NCBI RefSeq assembly: GCF_030409315.1
Contig: NZ_JAUFPS010000041.1
Span: 310,001 to 374,000 of the forward strand
Origin: Mucilaginibacter flavus
GTDB taxonomy: Bacteria > Bacteroidota > Bacteroidia > Sphingobacteriales > Sphingobacteriaceae
Length of the DNA stretch: 64,000 nt
Reading direction: 5' to 3'
Within the stretch, counting starts at the first letter, position 1; each line of letters opens with the position of its first letter. Positions 16,571-25,613 of the stretch are shown here, in pieces. The notes under the pieces were generated by a model that saw nothing but the letters and a program-made list of their open reading frames with translations, searched no databases and had not been told where the DNA came from. Position numbers and translations under genes: made by a program.

Positions 16571-18622
16571 ATGGATAAACAGCCACCATTAATTAACAGG
16601 GAAATAAGTTGGTTATATTTTAACGACAGGGTTTTACAGGAAGCTGCCGATCCAACCGTTCCGCTCATTGAGCGGGTGAGGTTTTTGGCTATCTTTTCAT
16701 CTAACCTTGATGAGTTTTATCGTGTAAGGGTAGCAACCATGAGCAGGCTTGCCGCTTTAAACGAAAAATCGAAAGAGATTTTAGGGTATAATCCTAAAAA
16801 GCTGCTCAATCAAATTAAAAACATCGTAGTAAAACAGGAACGTAAGTTTAACAACCTGTATGAAAATATTATTGTTAAGCAGCTTGCGGAGGAAAAGATC
16901 TTTATCCTGAATGATAAACAGCTGAACGTATCCCGTGGGGCTTTCGTCAAAAATTATTTCAGGGAAAAGTTATTGGCTACATTGGTGCCCATCATGCTTG
17001 ATGATAGCCTGCCTTTGCCAGAGCTACGCGATCGCGCAATTTACTTTTTTGTAAAACTCACCAAAAATAAAAAATCAAGATTAGCGCTCATCGAGTTTCC
17101 GGATACGCTTTCTCGTTTTGTTGTACTGCCCGAAACCAATAACCTGAAGTTTATTATCCTGTTGGATGATATCATCCGTTATAGTTTGGAAGATATCTTT
17201 TTCATTTTTGATCACGATAGTATCGAGGCCTATTCCTTGCAGCTTACCCGCGACGCCGAGCTTGACCTGGATAAGGAAGTGAGTGGCAAGTTCATTGACG
17301 CGCTATCAAAAAGTTTGCAGAAACGGAAAAAAGGCACGCCCATGCGCTTGCTTTATGATACCGAAATGCCAATGGACATGTTAAAATACCTGGTAACCAA
17401 AATGGGTTTGCATGGCGAAAGCCTTATCCCCGGTAACAGGTATCACAATTTTAAAAATTTCATTTCGTTCCCCAACGTGGGCCAGCCCGAGTTGGAATAC
17501 CCTAAATATCCTGCTTTACCGGTAGAGGATTTGTCTTTCGGTAAAAGTTTAATAGGGCTCATAGCCAAGAAAGATTATATGGTGAGTACGCCGTATCAAT
17601 CTTATGATTATGTCATCCACTTTTTACGTGAGGCGGCTATCGATCCAAAAGTTAAAGAAATCAGCATAGCGGTTTACCGTTTGGCCGAAAATTCAAGAAT
17701 AGTACACGCGCTTGTCAATGCAGCTAAAAACGGTAAAAAGGTAAACTGCCTGGTTGAATTGAGGGCACGCTTTGACGAGCAGAACAATATTTCCTGGAGC
17801 AACAGGCTGGAAGAGGAGGGCGTAAATGTACTTTACGGTATCCCCGGCTACAAAGTACACTCCAAAATTTGTCTGGTTACCCGTTTAGAAAAACAAAAGA
17901 TGGTTTACTATGGCTGCTTATCAACGGGTAACTTCAATGAAAAAACAGCTAAGATCTATGCCGATCATACGCTGTTTACAGCCAATAAAAAGATTACCGA
18001 CGATTTGGTTAATATTTTCAAAGCACTAAAACGTAACCTGCTACCTAAAGGGCTTAAAAATTTAATAGTATCGCCTATTGATTCGCGCCCGGCTATTTAC
18101 AGGTTGATTGATAACGAGATTAAGAATGCCAAAGCCGGTAAAAAAGCCTACGCCATTTTTAAAATGAATAGCCTTGCCGATGAGGATATTATCAATAAAC
18201 TTTACCAGGCCAGCAACGCCGGTGTAAAAATTAAAATGATTATCCGCGGGATGTGTTGTTTGGTACCAGGCATAAAAGGCTTCAGCGAAAATATAGAGGT
18301 GATAAGTATTGTTGATAAATACCTGGAGCATGCCCGGGTGCATATTTACTGCAATGGCGGTAACGAGTTAATTTACCTTACCTCGGCCGATTTTATGTCG
18401 CGCAACATTGATACCCGTGTGGAGGTTGGCTTCCCGATTTATGACGAGCATTTACGCAAGGAAGTAAAGGATATCATCAATATTCAGCTGCATGACAATA
18501 CCAAGGCCCGCGAGATCAATAGCGCAAATAATAACAAATACCATAAAACGCACGCTGCAGAGTCGCACCGTGCGCAGATAGAGATATACAACTACCTTAA
18601 ATCTAAAAATAAAACAAATTGA
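16571..18622 (+). CDS. ppk1: Polyphosphate kinase 1
   Basis: About 683 residues from the ATG at 16571. PPK1 reversibly polymerises the gamma-phosphate of ATP into polyphosphate. INREISWLYFNDRVLQEA opens the N domain. The two catalytic histidines are at about 430 (GYKVHSKIC) and 587 (LEHARVH), matching H435 and H592 of the E. coli enzyme, in the paired phospholipase-D-like domains. A GTG eight codons upstream keeps the frame but encodes a Pro/Gly-rich stretch, so the ATG is preferred. The stop overlaps the TTG start of the exopolyphosphatase gene, so synthesis and breakdown of polyphosphate are co-expressed. Confidence 0.95.
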   Translation: MDKQPPLINREISWLYFNDRVLQEAADPTVPLIERVRFLAIFSSNLDEFYRVRVATMSRLAALNEKSKEILGYNPKKLLNQIKNIVVKQERKFNNLYENIIVKQLAEEKIFILNDKQLNVSRGAFVKNYFREKLLATLVPIMLDDSLPLPELRDRAIYFFVKLTKNKKSRLALIEFPDTLSRFVVLPETNNLKFIILLDDIIRYSLEDIFFIFDHDSIEAYSLQLTRDAELDLDKEVSGKFIDALSKSLQKRKKGTPMRLLYDTEMPMDMLKYLVTKMGLHGESLIPGNRYHNFKNFISFPNVGQPELEYPKYPALPVEDLSFGKSLIGLIAKKDYMVSTPYQSYDYVIHFLREAAIDPKVKEISIAVYRLAENSRIVHALVNAAKNGKKVNCLVELRARFDEQNNISWSNRLEEEGVNVLYGIPGYKVHSKICLVTRLEKQKMVYYGCLSTGNFNEKTAKIYADHTLFTANKKITDDLVNIFKALKRNLLPKGLKNLIVSPIDSRPAIYRLIDNEIKNAKAGKKAYAIFKMNSLADEDIINKLYQASNAGVKIKMIIRGMCCLVPGIKGFSENIEVISIVDKYLEHARVHIYCNGGNELIYLTSADFMSRNIDTRVEVGFPIYDEHLRKEVKDIINIQLHDNTKAREINSANNNKYHKTHAAESHRAQIEIYNYLKSKNKTN

Positions 18623-19497
18623 GATACGCCGCTATAGATGTTGGCTCAAATGCAGTACGACTGCTTATTGCCGATATTATTGAAAACCATGGTTCTTATT
18701 CTTTTAAAAAAAATACCCTCATCAGGGTGCCGTTGCGCCTGGGCGACGATGCTTTTATACAGCAACATATTTCTGATAAAAAAGCTGCCGACCTCGTAAA
18801 ATCAATGGCTGCGTTCCGCAACCTGATGGATGTGTATAAGGTTACGCATTACCTGGCCTACGCCACATCGGCCATGCGTGAGGCTAAGAACGGCGAAGAT
18901 GTGGTAAAGCGGATTAAGGACGAGGCCAATATCGATCTGGAAATTATTCATGGCTCAAAAGAAGCCAAAATCATATATGCCAGCCATGCCGAACAAACCA
19001 TAGATAAAAGCAAAAGCTATTTATATATTGACGTTGGCGGTGGCAGTACCGAGTTGTCGTTATTCTCGGCAGGGGAGTTAATGGCGTCGAAATCATTCAA
19101 TATAGGCACCATTCGTATCCTTGATAACCAGGACACTGAAGAAACATGGGATGATATGCGCGAATTTATCCGCGAGCACACCCGTGGTTACAAACAACTT
19201 TTAGGTATAGGCACCGGAGGTAATATCAACAAACTGCACCGCCTGGCCGAAGAGGGAGATGAAGCGCCAATGGCTTTTACCAAACTAAAATCGCTTTATA
19301 CTTACCTGAGTTCATTCTCGTTGAAGGATCGTATTAATGTGCTTGGCTTAAACCAGGACAGGGCAGATGTGATTATCCCGGCCTGCGAAATTTACCTTAC
19401 CGTAATGAAAGCGGCGGGCATAAAACAGATATATGTGCCACGTGTGGGTATGGTTGATGGTATTATCCAAACGTTAATTGAAGACAACTTATCTTAA
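18619..19497 (+). CDS. ppx: Ppx/GppA exopolyphosphatase family phosphatase
   Basis: A 292-residue protein of the actin-like ATPase fold. AAIDVGSNAVRLLIADI forms the first phosphate loop, YATSAMREA follows, and DVGGGSTELSLF (near 137-148) forms the second loop. It lacks the extra C-terminal domains of E. coli Ppx, as is usual for short bacterial Ppx/GppA proteins. It degrades polyphosphate or pppGpp; linkage to ppk1 favours polyphosphate. The start is TTG at 18619 in a TTGA overlap with the ppk1 stop, which makes translational coupling likely. No better start is visible, as the conserved motif begins at residue 4. Confidence 0.93.
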   Translation: MRYAAIDVGSNAVRLLIADIIENHGSYSFKKNTLIRVPLRLGDDAFIQQHISDKKAADLVKSMAAFRNLMDVYKVTHYLAYATSAMREAKNGEDVVKRIKDEANIDLEIIHGSKEAKIIYASHAEQTIDKSKSYLYIDVGGGSTELSLFSAGELMASKSFNIGTIRILDNQDTEETWDDMREFIREHTRGYKQLLGIGTGGNINKLHRLAEEGDEAPMAFTKLKSLYTYLSSFSLKDRINVLGLNQDRADVIIPACEIYLTVMKAAGIKQIYVPRVGMVDGIIQTLIEDNLS

Positions 19498-19555
19498 CAA
19501 AATATTGTTGTAAAAATATTTTTACAAATTTGTTTTATAATATAAAAACTGTTAG

Positions 19556-19563
19556 TACATTTG
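19556..19563 (+). promoter_or_regulatory. TACATTTG promoter box for the ubiX leader
   Basis: An exact TAnnTTTG match in an A/T-rich stretch, with TTTG at 19529-19532 as a possible -33 element (23-bp spacer, slightly long). The predicted transcription start, near 19570, lies over 100 nt before the ubiX start codon. Confidence 0.5.
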
Positions 19564-19566
19564 TAG

Positions 19567-19635
19567 TGCCCTCTCAAGGGCATGTTTTTCATAGGTAGAT
19601 GTAGGGTCGGGTACTTGTATTCGACCCTTTTTTAT
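19567..19635 (+). ncRNA. Candidate structured leader or small RNA ahead of ubiX
   Basis: Just after the promoter box comes a perfect hairpin TGCCCT-CTCA-AGGGCA (19567-19582). About 20 nt later AGGGTCG pairs with CGACCCT, followed by seven T (about 19604-19633), the form of an intrinsic terminator. Transcription starting near 19570 would end near 19633 unless readthrough into ubiX is allowed. It could be an attenuator or a 65-nt small RNA. I do not recognise a known riboswitch. Confidence 0.45.
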
Positions 19636-19674
19636 GCCCGTAACTTTTGCCCTTTAGGGTTGTTGAGGTTTTAT

Positions 19675-20244
19675 ATGATGAGGAAGAAAAAGATTGTTGT
19701 GGCCATTACGGGAGCCAGCGGCGCTATTTACGCCGATCTGTTGTTAAAAAAACTAAGCCAGTTAAAAGATCAGATACAGGAAGTTGCCGTTGTGATGTCG
19801 GATAACGCTAAAGACGTATGGCGCTTTGAACTGGATAATGAAGATTATAGCACGTATCCGTATAATTTTTACGCCAAAAAAGATTTCATGGCACCCTTTG
19901 CATCCGGCTCCGCCAAGTTTGATACCATGGTGATTGTGCCATGCTCTATGGGCACATTGGGCAGGATAGCCGGAGGGATCTCTGACGACCTGATTACCCG
20001 TGCTGCCGATGTAATCCTCAAAGAACGCCGTAAACTCATCCTGGTGGCCCGCGACACGCCTTTAAACCTTATCCAAATCCGCAATATGGCAACCGTTACC
20101 GAAGCCGGCGGCATAATCTGCCCGGCCATACCTTCATACTACAGCAAACCGCAAACCATTGAAGAATTGGCCATGACTGTTGTTAACCGGGTTATTGATT
20201 TGATAGGCCTGGAAAACGAAAGTTACGAGTGGAAAGGGATGTAA
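19675..20244 (+). CDS. ubiX: UbiX family flavin prenyltransferase
   Basis: About 189 residues from tandem ATG codons at 19675 and 19678. IVVAITGASGAIYADLLLKKL is the flavin-binding N-terminal loop, and MVIVPCSMGTLGRIAGGISDDLITRAADV and RKLILVARDTPLNLIQIRNM are signature blocks. UbiX makes prenylated FMN, the cofactor of UbiD decarboxylases, often for quinone synthesis. No ubiD is in the window. An upstream in-frame ATG at 19582 would run through the hairpin leader and encode a Cys/Tyr-rich stretch unlike the family, so it is rejected. Expression may depend on the structured leader upstream. Confidence 0.93.
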   Translation: MMRKKKIVVAITGASGAIYADLLLKKLSQLKDQIQEVAVVMSDNAKDVWRFELDNEDYSTYPYNFYAKKDFMAPFASGSAKFDTMVIVPCSMGTLGRIAGGISDDLITRAADVILKERRKLILVARDTPLNLIQIRNMATVTEAGGIICPAIPSYYSKPQTIEELAMTVVNRVIDLIGLENESYEWKGM

Positions 20245-20299
20245 AGATTTCGGAATTGGGATTTTCGATTTCGGATTTGATAATGCGCAATCGTGAGTG

Positions 20300-21145
20300 T
20301 TATTTCTCCGCATAAATCACGATGGAGGCATATTGCAGTTTAGCCTCACCCGTTGCATTTCTCGATTTAAACAATTCTCCAACCTCTTTCTTGATCAGCT
20401 CTTTGGTTTCATCATCGGTTTTTGAAAGAGCCGCTACAATAGGCGCACCTACATCCAGCATAATTTCCCAGTACTGCTCAAAGCTTTTGTAGTCAATATC
20501 TCCTTTTATTTCCTCTTCTCTGATGTTTTTGAAACCCGCCTGTTTAAATAGCGCGGCAAGCATTCCTGGCTTTCCACATCTGAACATACCGGGCGAACCA
20601 GGAATATGGTGAGGTAATTCAATATGTTTTTGAATAATGCTCATTGTAGTGGTTACCCAATTGTTTGATTCCGGCCCACTCCATACCGATGTGGATATTC
20701 TGCCGCCTGGTTTTAAAACGCGATACATTTCTTCAAGCGCCAACTTCATATCGGGAAAAAACATAAATCCCATCCGGCAGCTAATAGCATTAAAAGTTTG
20801 GTTGGCAAAAGGCAATTCACAAACATCGGCAGTTACGGTTTGATAATTTGCTATTCCTTTGGCTTGGGCATTGGCTAAGGCTATGGCAAGCATATTTTCA
20901 GACAGATCTGTGCCTGTCACAGTTCCATTGGGAGCCAAGCTGGCAATAGTTAACCCCGGTTCGCCGGTACCGGTAGCTATATCCAATACCTCATCATCTC
21001 TCTTGATTTCCAAATTGGCAATAATGGCTTCGCCCATTGGCCGCAAAAACTCCATGTTGAAGCTATCCCATTTTTTCCATCCCGGTGAAAACTTATCCCA
21101 TGATTGTTTTTGCTGCTCGCGAATTAGCTCTTGTTGCGGGTCCAT
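20300..21145 (-). CDS. Class I SAM-dependent methyltransferase
   Basis: About 281 residues from the ATG at 21145. DEVLDIATGTGEPGLTIASLAPNG is motif I with the SAM glycine loop, GTDLSENML motif II, FNAISCRMGFMFFPDMKLALEEMYRVLKPGG motifs post-II to III. The pattern is that of UbiE/small-molecule methyltransferases (Methyltransf_11/25); the acceptor is unknown. The neighbouring ubiX might hint at quinone metabolism, but the genes converge and the N-terminal WDKFSPGWKKWD block is not typical of UbiE. A start 35 codons upstream is possible but encodes a hydrophobic stretch foreign to the fold. Confidence 0.8.
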   Translation of the reverse strand: MDPQQELIREQQKQSWDKFSPGWKKWDSFNMEFLRPMGEAIIANLEIKRDDEVLDIATGTGEPGLTIASLAPNGTVTGTDLSENMLAIALANAQAKGIANYQTVTADVCELPFANQTFNAISCRMGFMFFPDMKLALEEMYRVLKPGGRISTSVWSGPESNNWVTTTMSIIQKHIELPHHIPGSPGMFRCGKPGMLAALFKQAGFKNIREEEIKGDIDYKSFEQYWEIMLDVGAPIVAALSKTDDETKELIKKEVGELFKSRNATGEAKLQYASIVIYAEK

Positions 21146-21337
21146 ATGGAATAATAGTTTTGATGTGTGCGGTATTGGCTTTGCTTTTATCAAATATAAA
21201 TCAAAAAATAACCAATGGTTAATGATTGTCAGTTTGTTTCGGTATTTCAAAATATTATGTTGAAATAATGATTCGATATTTTTTTAATATTAAAATTATG
21301 TTTAGTTTGCTTCATTAAACTTAAATTAAATCGCAAA

Positions 21338-21709
21338 ATGAAATCAAAAACTACAGCTTATCTTTTATGGTTCTTCCTTGGGGCATTTGGTGCTCATAAA
21401 TTTTATCTTAATAAAATTGGTATTGGAATTATTTATTTTTTTACGTTGGGCCTCTTTGGTATAGGTTGGTTTATTGATCTGTTTATATTGGGCGGCCAGG
21501 TTGATACGTATAATGCGCTTTTTGGCAGAGGTTTTGAAGCACATAACAATAACAATGTAAATAACATAGTTGTTAATGTTCCAACTAATCACGGCGTAAA
21601 AGAGCAGCCCAGCATATCAGATCAGTTGCATAAACTACATGAGTTAAAAGAAAAAGGTATCCTTAGCGAAGAAGAGTACGCCGCTCAAAAAAGCAAAGTA
21701 TTAGCCTAA
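21338..21709 (+). CDS. TM2 domain protein with C-terminal SHOCT motif
   Basis: A 123-residue small membrane protein. Residues 5-55 form a TM2 domain: two helices around the conserved WFFLGAFGAHKFYLNK and GIGWFIDLFIL blocks. An Asn-rich linker (about 68-82) follows, then a SHOCT motif (about 92-122: DQLHKLHELKEKGILSEEEY), a short domain common at the ends of bacterial proteins and thought to mediate oligomerisation. The function is unknown. The gene stands alone and ends in its own terminator hairpin. Confidence 0.88.
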   Translation: MKSKTTAYLLWFFLGAFGAHKFYLNKIGIGIIYFFTLGLFGIGWFIDLFILGGQVDTYNALFGRGFEAHNNNNVNNIVVNVPTNHGVKEQPSISDQLHKLHELKEKGILSEEEYAAQKSKVLA

Positions 21710-21726
21710 TTTATTAATTACCATAT

Positions 21727-21768
21727 ATAACAGGCGCCATTAAGGGAACTTATTGGCGCTTGTTATTT
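21727..21768 (+). terminator. Hairpin terminator after the TM2 gene
   Basis: ATAACAGGCGCCA pairs with TGGCGCTTGTTAT (one G-U wobble) around a 14-nt loop, followed by TTTTG. Confidence 0.75.
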
Positions 21769-21783
21769 TGCATGTATGTTAAC

Positions 21784-21843
21784 TCGATTAACTACCTAAT
21801 TGTCAAAATCATTAATTCACTAACTCACTAATTCACTAATTGC
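21784..21843. repeat. Word repeat before mtaB
   Basis: Iterations of AATTCACTAACTCACT-like words, among them TTAATTCACTAACTCAC and TAATTCACTAATTGC. It ends at the mtaB promoter box. Confidence 0.5.
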
Positions 21844-21844
21844 T

Positions 21845-21852
21845 TATCTTTG
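21845..21852 (+). promoter_or_regulatory. TATCTTTG promoter box before mtaB
   Basis: An exact TAnnTTTG match 10 nt before the ATG at 21863, predicting a 5' leader of only a few nucleotides for the mtaB-lgt-gtrA-suhB transcript. Confidence 0.5.
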
Positions 21853-21862
21853 CAGCCTTGCA

Positions 21863-23182
21863 ATGAATAAGAAAGTCGCTTTTTATACTTTAGGTTGTAA
21901 ACTTAATTACTCCGAAACATCTTCCATAGGCAGGCTGTTTAGCCAGGCAGGGTATGATACGGTTGAGTTTTCAAACACTCCCGATGTTTTTGTGATCAAC
22001 ACCTGTTCGGTTACCGAAAATGCCGATAAAAAGTGTAAAAAAATAGTTAAAGAGGCACTCAAGATTTCACCAAACGCTTACGTAACAATCGTAGGCTGCT
22101 ACGCCCAGCTAAAACCACAGGAAATTGCCGAAATACCCGGCGTTGACATGGTTTTAGGTGCCGCCGAAAAATTCCAGATCATTGATCATATTACTGATTT
22201 AACCAAGAAGCCCAAAGCTGTTGTTTACAACCAGCCGGTAAGTGAGGCTAATCAATTTGTGCCGGCATATTCTTTTGGCGACAGGACCCGTACCTTCCTT
22301 AAAGTTCAGGATGGTTGCGATTATTCCTGTACCTTTTGTACTATCCCATTGGCGCGTGGTGCCAGCAGGAGTGATACCATCGAAAACGTTATCGAACAAG
22401 CCAAACAGATCAGTGCTTCGGGAGTAAAGGAAATAGTACTCACCGGTGTTAATTTAGGTGATTTTGGTATCCGCAACGGTAACCGGGAAGATAAGTTTTT
22501 CGACCTGGTGAAAGCGCTTGACGAAGTAGAAGGAATAGACCGGATCAGGATCTCATCTATTGAACCCAATTTGCTTACTGACGAGATCATCGCTTTTGTT
22601 GCCACTTCAAAGCGTTTTGTACCGCACTTCCATATCCCGCTGCAATCAGGCTCTGATAAAATTCTTGGTTTGATGCGTCGCCGGTACAAACGCGAATTAT
22701 ATACTAACCGGGTAGCCAAAATAAAAGAGCTGATGCCCGATTGCTGCATCGGTGTGGATGTTATTGTAGGTTTCCCCGGCGAAACAAGGGAAGACTTTGT
22801 TGATACCTATAATTTTCTTAATGATCTTAACATATCATACCTGCACGTGTTTACCTACTCTGAAAGAGAGAACACGCTGGCAGCCGAAATGAAAGGCTCT
22901 GTACCCGGTTCGGCTCGTGCGGATAGGAGTAAGATGTTGCATATCTTGTCGGAAAAAAAACGCAGGGCTTTTTATGAATCGCAGCTCGGTAAAACCGATG
23001 AGGTTTTATTTGAGGGCGATATCAAAGAAGGCTTGATGCACGGTTTTACCCGCAACTACGTTAAGGTAAAAGCTAAGTATGACCCGGTTTTGGTTAACGA
23101 GCTGAAAATGGTTTACTTAACAAATATTTCACCGGATGGTGACGTCGAAATAACAGAAAGCCAGGAAATATTAGTGCATTAA
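21863..23182 (+). CDS. mtaB: tRNA t6A37 methylthiotransferase
   Basis: A 439-residue radical-SAM methylthiotransferase of the MtaB branch, which converts t6A to ms2t6A at position 37 of tRNA. The N-terminal UPF0004 domain has cysteines 12, 48 and 79 for one [4Fe-4S] cluster; Cys152, Cys156 and Cys159 (GCDYSCTFC) hold the radical-SAM cluster; and a TRAM-like region forms the C-terminus. LGCKLNYSE at the N-terminus separates MtaB from MiaB and RimO. It is first in a run of four tightly spaced genes. Confidence 0.94.
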   Translation: MNKKVAFYTLGCKLNYSETSSIGRLFSQAGYDTVEFSNTPDVFVINTCSVTENADKKCKKIVKEALKISPNAYVTIVGCYAQLKPQEIAEIPGVDMVLGAAEKFQIIDHITDLTKKPKAVVYNQPVSEANQFVPAYSFGDRTRTFLKVQDGCDYSCTFCTIPLARGASRSDTIENVIEQAKQISASGVKEIVLTGVNLGDFGIRNGNREDKFFDLVKALDEVEGIDRIRISSIEPNLLTDEIIAFVATSKRFVPHFHIPLQSGSDKILGLMRRRYKRELYTNRVAKIKELMPDCCIGVDVIVGFPGETREDFVDTYNFLNDLNISYLHVFTYSERENTLAAEMKGSVPGSARADRSKMLHILSEKKRRAFYESQLGKTDEVLFEGDIKEGLMHGFTRNYVKVKAKYDPVLVNELKMVYLTNISPDGDVEITESQEILVH

Positions 23183-23211
23183 AACACTATATTCGCTTCA
23201 AAATAACACCT

Positions 23212-24378
23212 ATGTTCCCTACTTTAACATCGCTTCTCCATTACCTTTTTGGCATAAACTTACCCTTACCTATACAAACATTCGGCTTTTTTGTAGCTAT
23301 TGCTTTTGTTGCGGCCTATTGGGCGTTTACCCAGGAGTTTAAACGTAAAGAACAATTAGGCATTATCCATACCTTTAAAAAAACAGTTACCATTGGCGCA
23401 CCTGCAAGTGTAGCGGAGCTGGCCGGGAACGGAGTTTTTGGCTTTATTTTAGGCTACAAACTGGTAGACTGTATATTGAATTACCACCAACTTTTGGATG
23501 ACACACAAGGCTTTCTTTTATCTACCCGCGGTAACTGGATTGGCGGTATTATCGGTGCTGCCCTTTTTGCATACTGGGCTTACTATGAAAGCGAAAAACA
23601 TAAACTACCCAAGGCCGAAACTAAAGAAATAGACGCGCATCCCGCCGAATTAATGGGAAGTATTTTACTTTGGGCGGCTGTATTTGGCTTTGCTGGTGCT
23701 AAATTATTTAACGGACTTGAAAACTGGGATCAGTTGGTAAAAGATCCCATTGGCATGTTGGTTGGCTTTAGCGGTTTAACCTTTTATGGCGGCCTTATTT
23801 GCGGCGGCGCCGCGGTGCTTTACATAGCTCATAAACATGGTATTAAGCCGTTGGATATGCTTGATATTGGTGGCCCGGGTATGATGTTATCTTACGCGTT
23901 GGGTAGGGTAGGTTGCCAAATGTCTGGCGATGGTGATTGGGGCGTTCCTAATTTAGCACCTAAACCAGGTTGGTTAAGCTGGGCGCCAGATTGGATGTGG
24001 TCATTTAAATTTCCGCACAATGTGAACGATGAAGGTGTACCTATGGCTAATTGCATAGGCAAATTCTGTCATGAACTTAAGCTTCCGGTGTATCCTACTT
24101 CTTTTTATGAGTGTGTAATATGTTTATTACTTTTCTTTTTACTGTGGAAGCTTAGGCACGTTTTTAAATCATCGGGCGTTTTGTTTGGTGTTTACATGAT
24201 ACTTGCCGGTGTTGAACGTTTTTTTATCGAATTGATCCGGGTGAATACAAAATATCATGTAGCTGGCATTAGCTTTACCCAGGCCGAAATGATTTCATTA
24301 ATCATGGTGGTTGTGGGCAGCATACTGATAATTAACGGAATGAAGAAAAAAGAAAACGCTACTTTAAAGCATGGCTAA
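23212..24378 (+). CDS. lgt: Prolipoprotein diacylglyceryl transferase
   Basis: A 388-residue inner-membrane enzyme that transfers diacylglycerol from phosphatidylglycerol to the lipobox cysteine, the first step of lipoprotein maturation. Several membrane helices are visible, with the Lgt signature in the form SYALGRVGCQMSGDGDWG (normally GRxGNF), a variant I associate with Bacteroidota. TSFYECVICLLLFFLLW and VERFFIELIRVN are further conserved blocks. It is longer than the E. coli enzyme because of loop insertions. It overlaps gtrA by 8 bp. Lipoproteins in this window that would use it include MsrA, the efflux adaptor and the haloperoxidase. Confidence 0.93.
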   Translation: MFPTLTSLLHYLFGINLPLPIQTFGFFVAIAFVAAYWAFTQEFKRKEQLGIIHTFKKTVTIGAPASVAELAGNGVFGFILGYKLVDCILNYHQLLDDTQGFLLSTRGNWIGGIIGAALFAYWAYYESEKHKLPKAETKEIDAHPAELMGSILLWAAVFGFAGAKLFNGLENWDQLVKDPIGMLVGFSGLTFYGGLICGGAAVLYIAHKHGIKPLDMLDIGGPGMMLSYALGRVGCQMSGDGDWGVPNLAPKPGWLSWAPDWMWSFKFPHNVNDEGVPMANCIGKFCHELKLPVYPTSFYECVICLLLFFLLWKLRHVFKSSGVLFGVYMILAGVERFFIELIRVNTKYHVAGISFTQAEMISLIMVVVGSILIINGMKKKENATLKHG

Positions 24379-24856
24379 TAAAAATGCCAAAAATAGAATA
24401 CTGAATAACGAGGTATTCAGATTTGTACTTTCGGCTGGTGCCGGCTTTTTAGTGGATGTATCCGCGTTTTATCTTTTCTACCATAACCTGCTTGCACAGC
24501 GCACTTATTTAATAGGAAATTATACTTTCCGAAACTCAACGATATCATTGGCTATATCTTTTGTGCTTGGTGTTATGGTTAATTTTTTAATTACCCGTTA
24601 CATGGTTTTTACACAATCAAAATCATCGGCCTATAAACAATTCTTCCGTTTTGCCGGGGTTGCCTTTGTGGGGTTCTTTGCCAACCTTGGCGTTATCAAA
24701 ATACTAATCCAGGTATTTGGCATTTATCCACCCATAGCCAGGATTGGTGCAGCTTTAAGTTTGTTTTTCGCAAGCTTTTTTATTCATAAAGTGTTTTCAT
24801 TTAGTTTATCATTAAAAAACAATGACACTCCAAAATATAGTGAACCAGGTAATTGA
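24371..24856 (+). CDS. GtrA family membrane protein
   Basis: A 161-residue protein with four predicted membrane helices and the GtrA pattern: FVLSAGAGFLVDVSAFYLF at the first helix, FVLGVMVNFLITRYMVFTQ in the middle and FFASFFIHKVFSFS at the end. GtrA-like proteins are thought to flip polyprenyl-linked sugars or anchor glycosyl transfer. It starts inside lgt (8-bp overlap) and its end overlaps the next gene by 35 bp in another frame. Substrate unknown. Confidence 0.88.
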   Translation: MANKNAKNRILNNEVFRFVLSAGAGFLVDVSAFYLFYHNLLAQRTYLIGNYTFRNSTISLAISFVLGVMVNFLITRYMVFTQSKSSAYKQFFRFAGVAFVGFFANLGVIKILIQVFGIYPPIARIGAALSLFFASFFIHKVFSFSLSLKNNDTPKYSEPGN

Positions 24857-25613
24857 AGTTGCCAAACAGGCCGGCGACTTTATCAGACAGGAACGTAAAT
24901 CATTCGATCCTGATAAAATTGAATACAAAGGCCTTAACGACATGGTATCCTACGTTGATAAAAATGCCGAGCGGATCATTGTTGAAGGACTAAGAAAGGT
25001 ACTGCCCGAAGCCGGCTTTATCACCGAAGAAAAAACTACTACAACAGTTGGCGAACGTTATAACTGGATTATTGATCCTTTAGATGGTACTACCAATTTC
25101 ATCCATGGCGTTCCCGCTTTTTCTGTAAGTATCGCCCTTAAAGAATACGATGAACTTGTTTTAGGCGTAGTTTATGAAATAAACCAGGACGAATGCTTTT
25201 CTGCCTGTAAAGATGAACCAGCCTATCTGAATGGTAAGCAAATCAGCGTAAGCAAAAACAATACGGTTGCCACCAGCTTAATAGCTACCGGCTTCCCTTA
25301 TTATGATTTTACCAAGCAAGCTGCATACATTGAACTATTTACCGAATTGATGAAAACCAGTCACGGTTTACGCAGGATAGGCTCTGCCGCCGTAGATTTA
25401 GCTTATACCGCTTGTGGAAGGTTTGATTCCTTTTACGAATATAACTTAAACGCCTGGGACGTAGCTGCCGGCATAGTGATAGTAAAACAGGCAGGAGGTG
25501 AGATACTGAATTTTAAAGGCGGAAGTGAAGTGTTGGAAGCAAGGGAACTGTTAGCTACTAACGGCAAAATAACAGGGGAGATGCTTACTGCAATTCAAAA
25601 ATATTTCAAATAG
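24822..25613 (+). CDS. suhB: Inositol monophosphatase family protein
   Basis: A 263-residue Mg2+-dependent phosphatase of the FIG superfamily. The metal site is formed by EEK near residue 68, IDPLDGTTNFIHG (about 84-96), and NAWDVAAGIVIVKQAGG (about 210-226). Such enzymes hydrolyse inositol-1-phosphate or related sugar phosphates, and SuhB homologues also act with the transcription machinery. The ATG at 24822 overlaps the last 35 bp of gtrA; the usual first helix of the family starts right here, and a later start would remove it. The suhB symbol is by similarity only. Confidence 0.9.
   Translation: MTLQNIVNQVIEVAKQAGDFIRQERKSFDPDKIEYKGLNDMVSYVDKNAERIIVEGLRKVLPEAGFITEEKTTTTVGERYNWIIDPLDGTTNFIHGVPAFSVSIALKEYDELVLGVVYEINQDECFSACKDEPAYLNGKQISVSKNNTVATSLIATGFPYYDFTKQAAYIELFTELMKTSHGLRRIGSAAVDLAYTACGRFDSFYEYNLNAWDVAAGIVIVKQAGGEILNFKGGSEVLEARELLATNGKITGEMLTAIQKYFK

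Noticed and set aside
19582..19674. 31-codon extension of ubiX
   Set aside because: It runs through two hairpins of the leader and encodes residues unlike the UbiX N-terminus, which begins at 19675.
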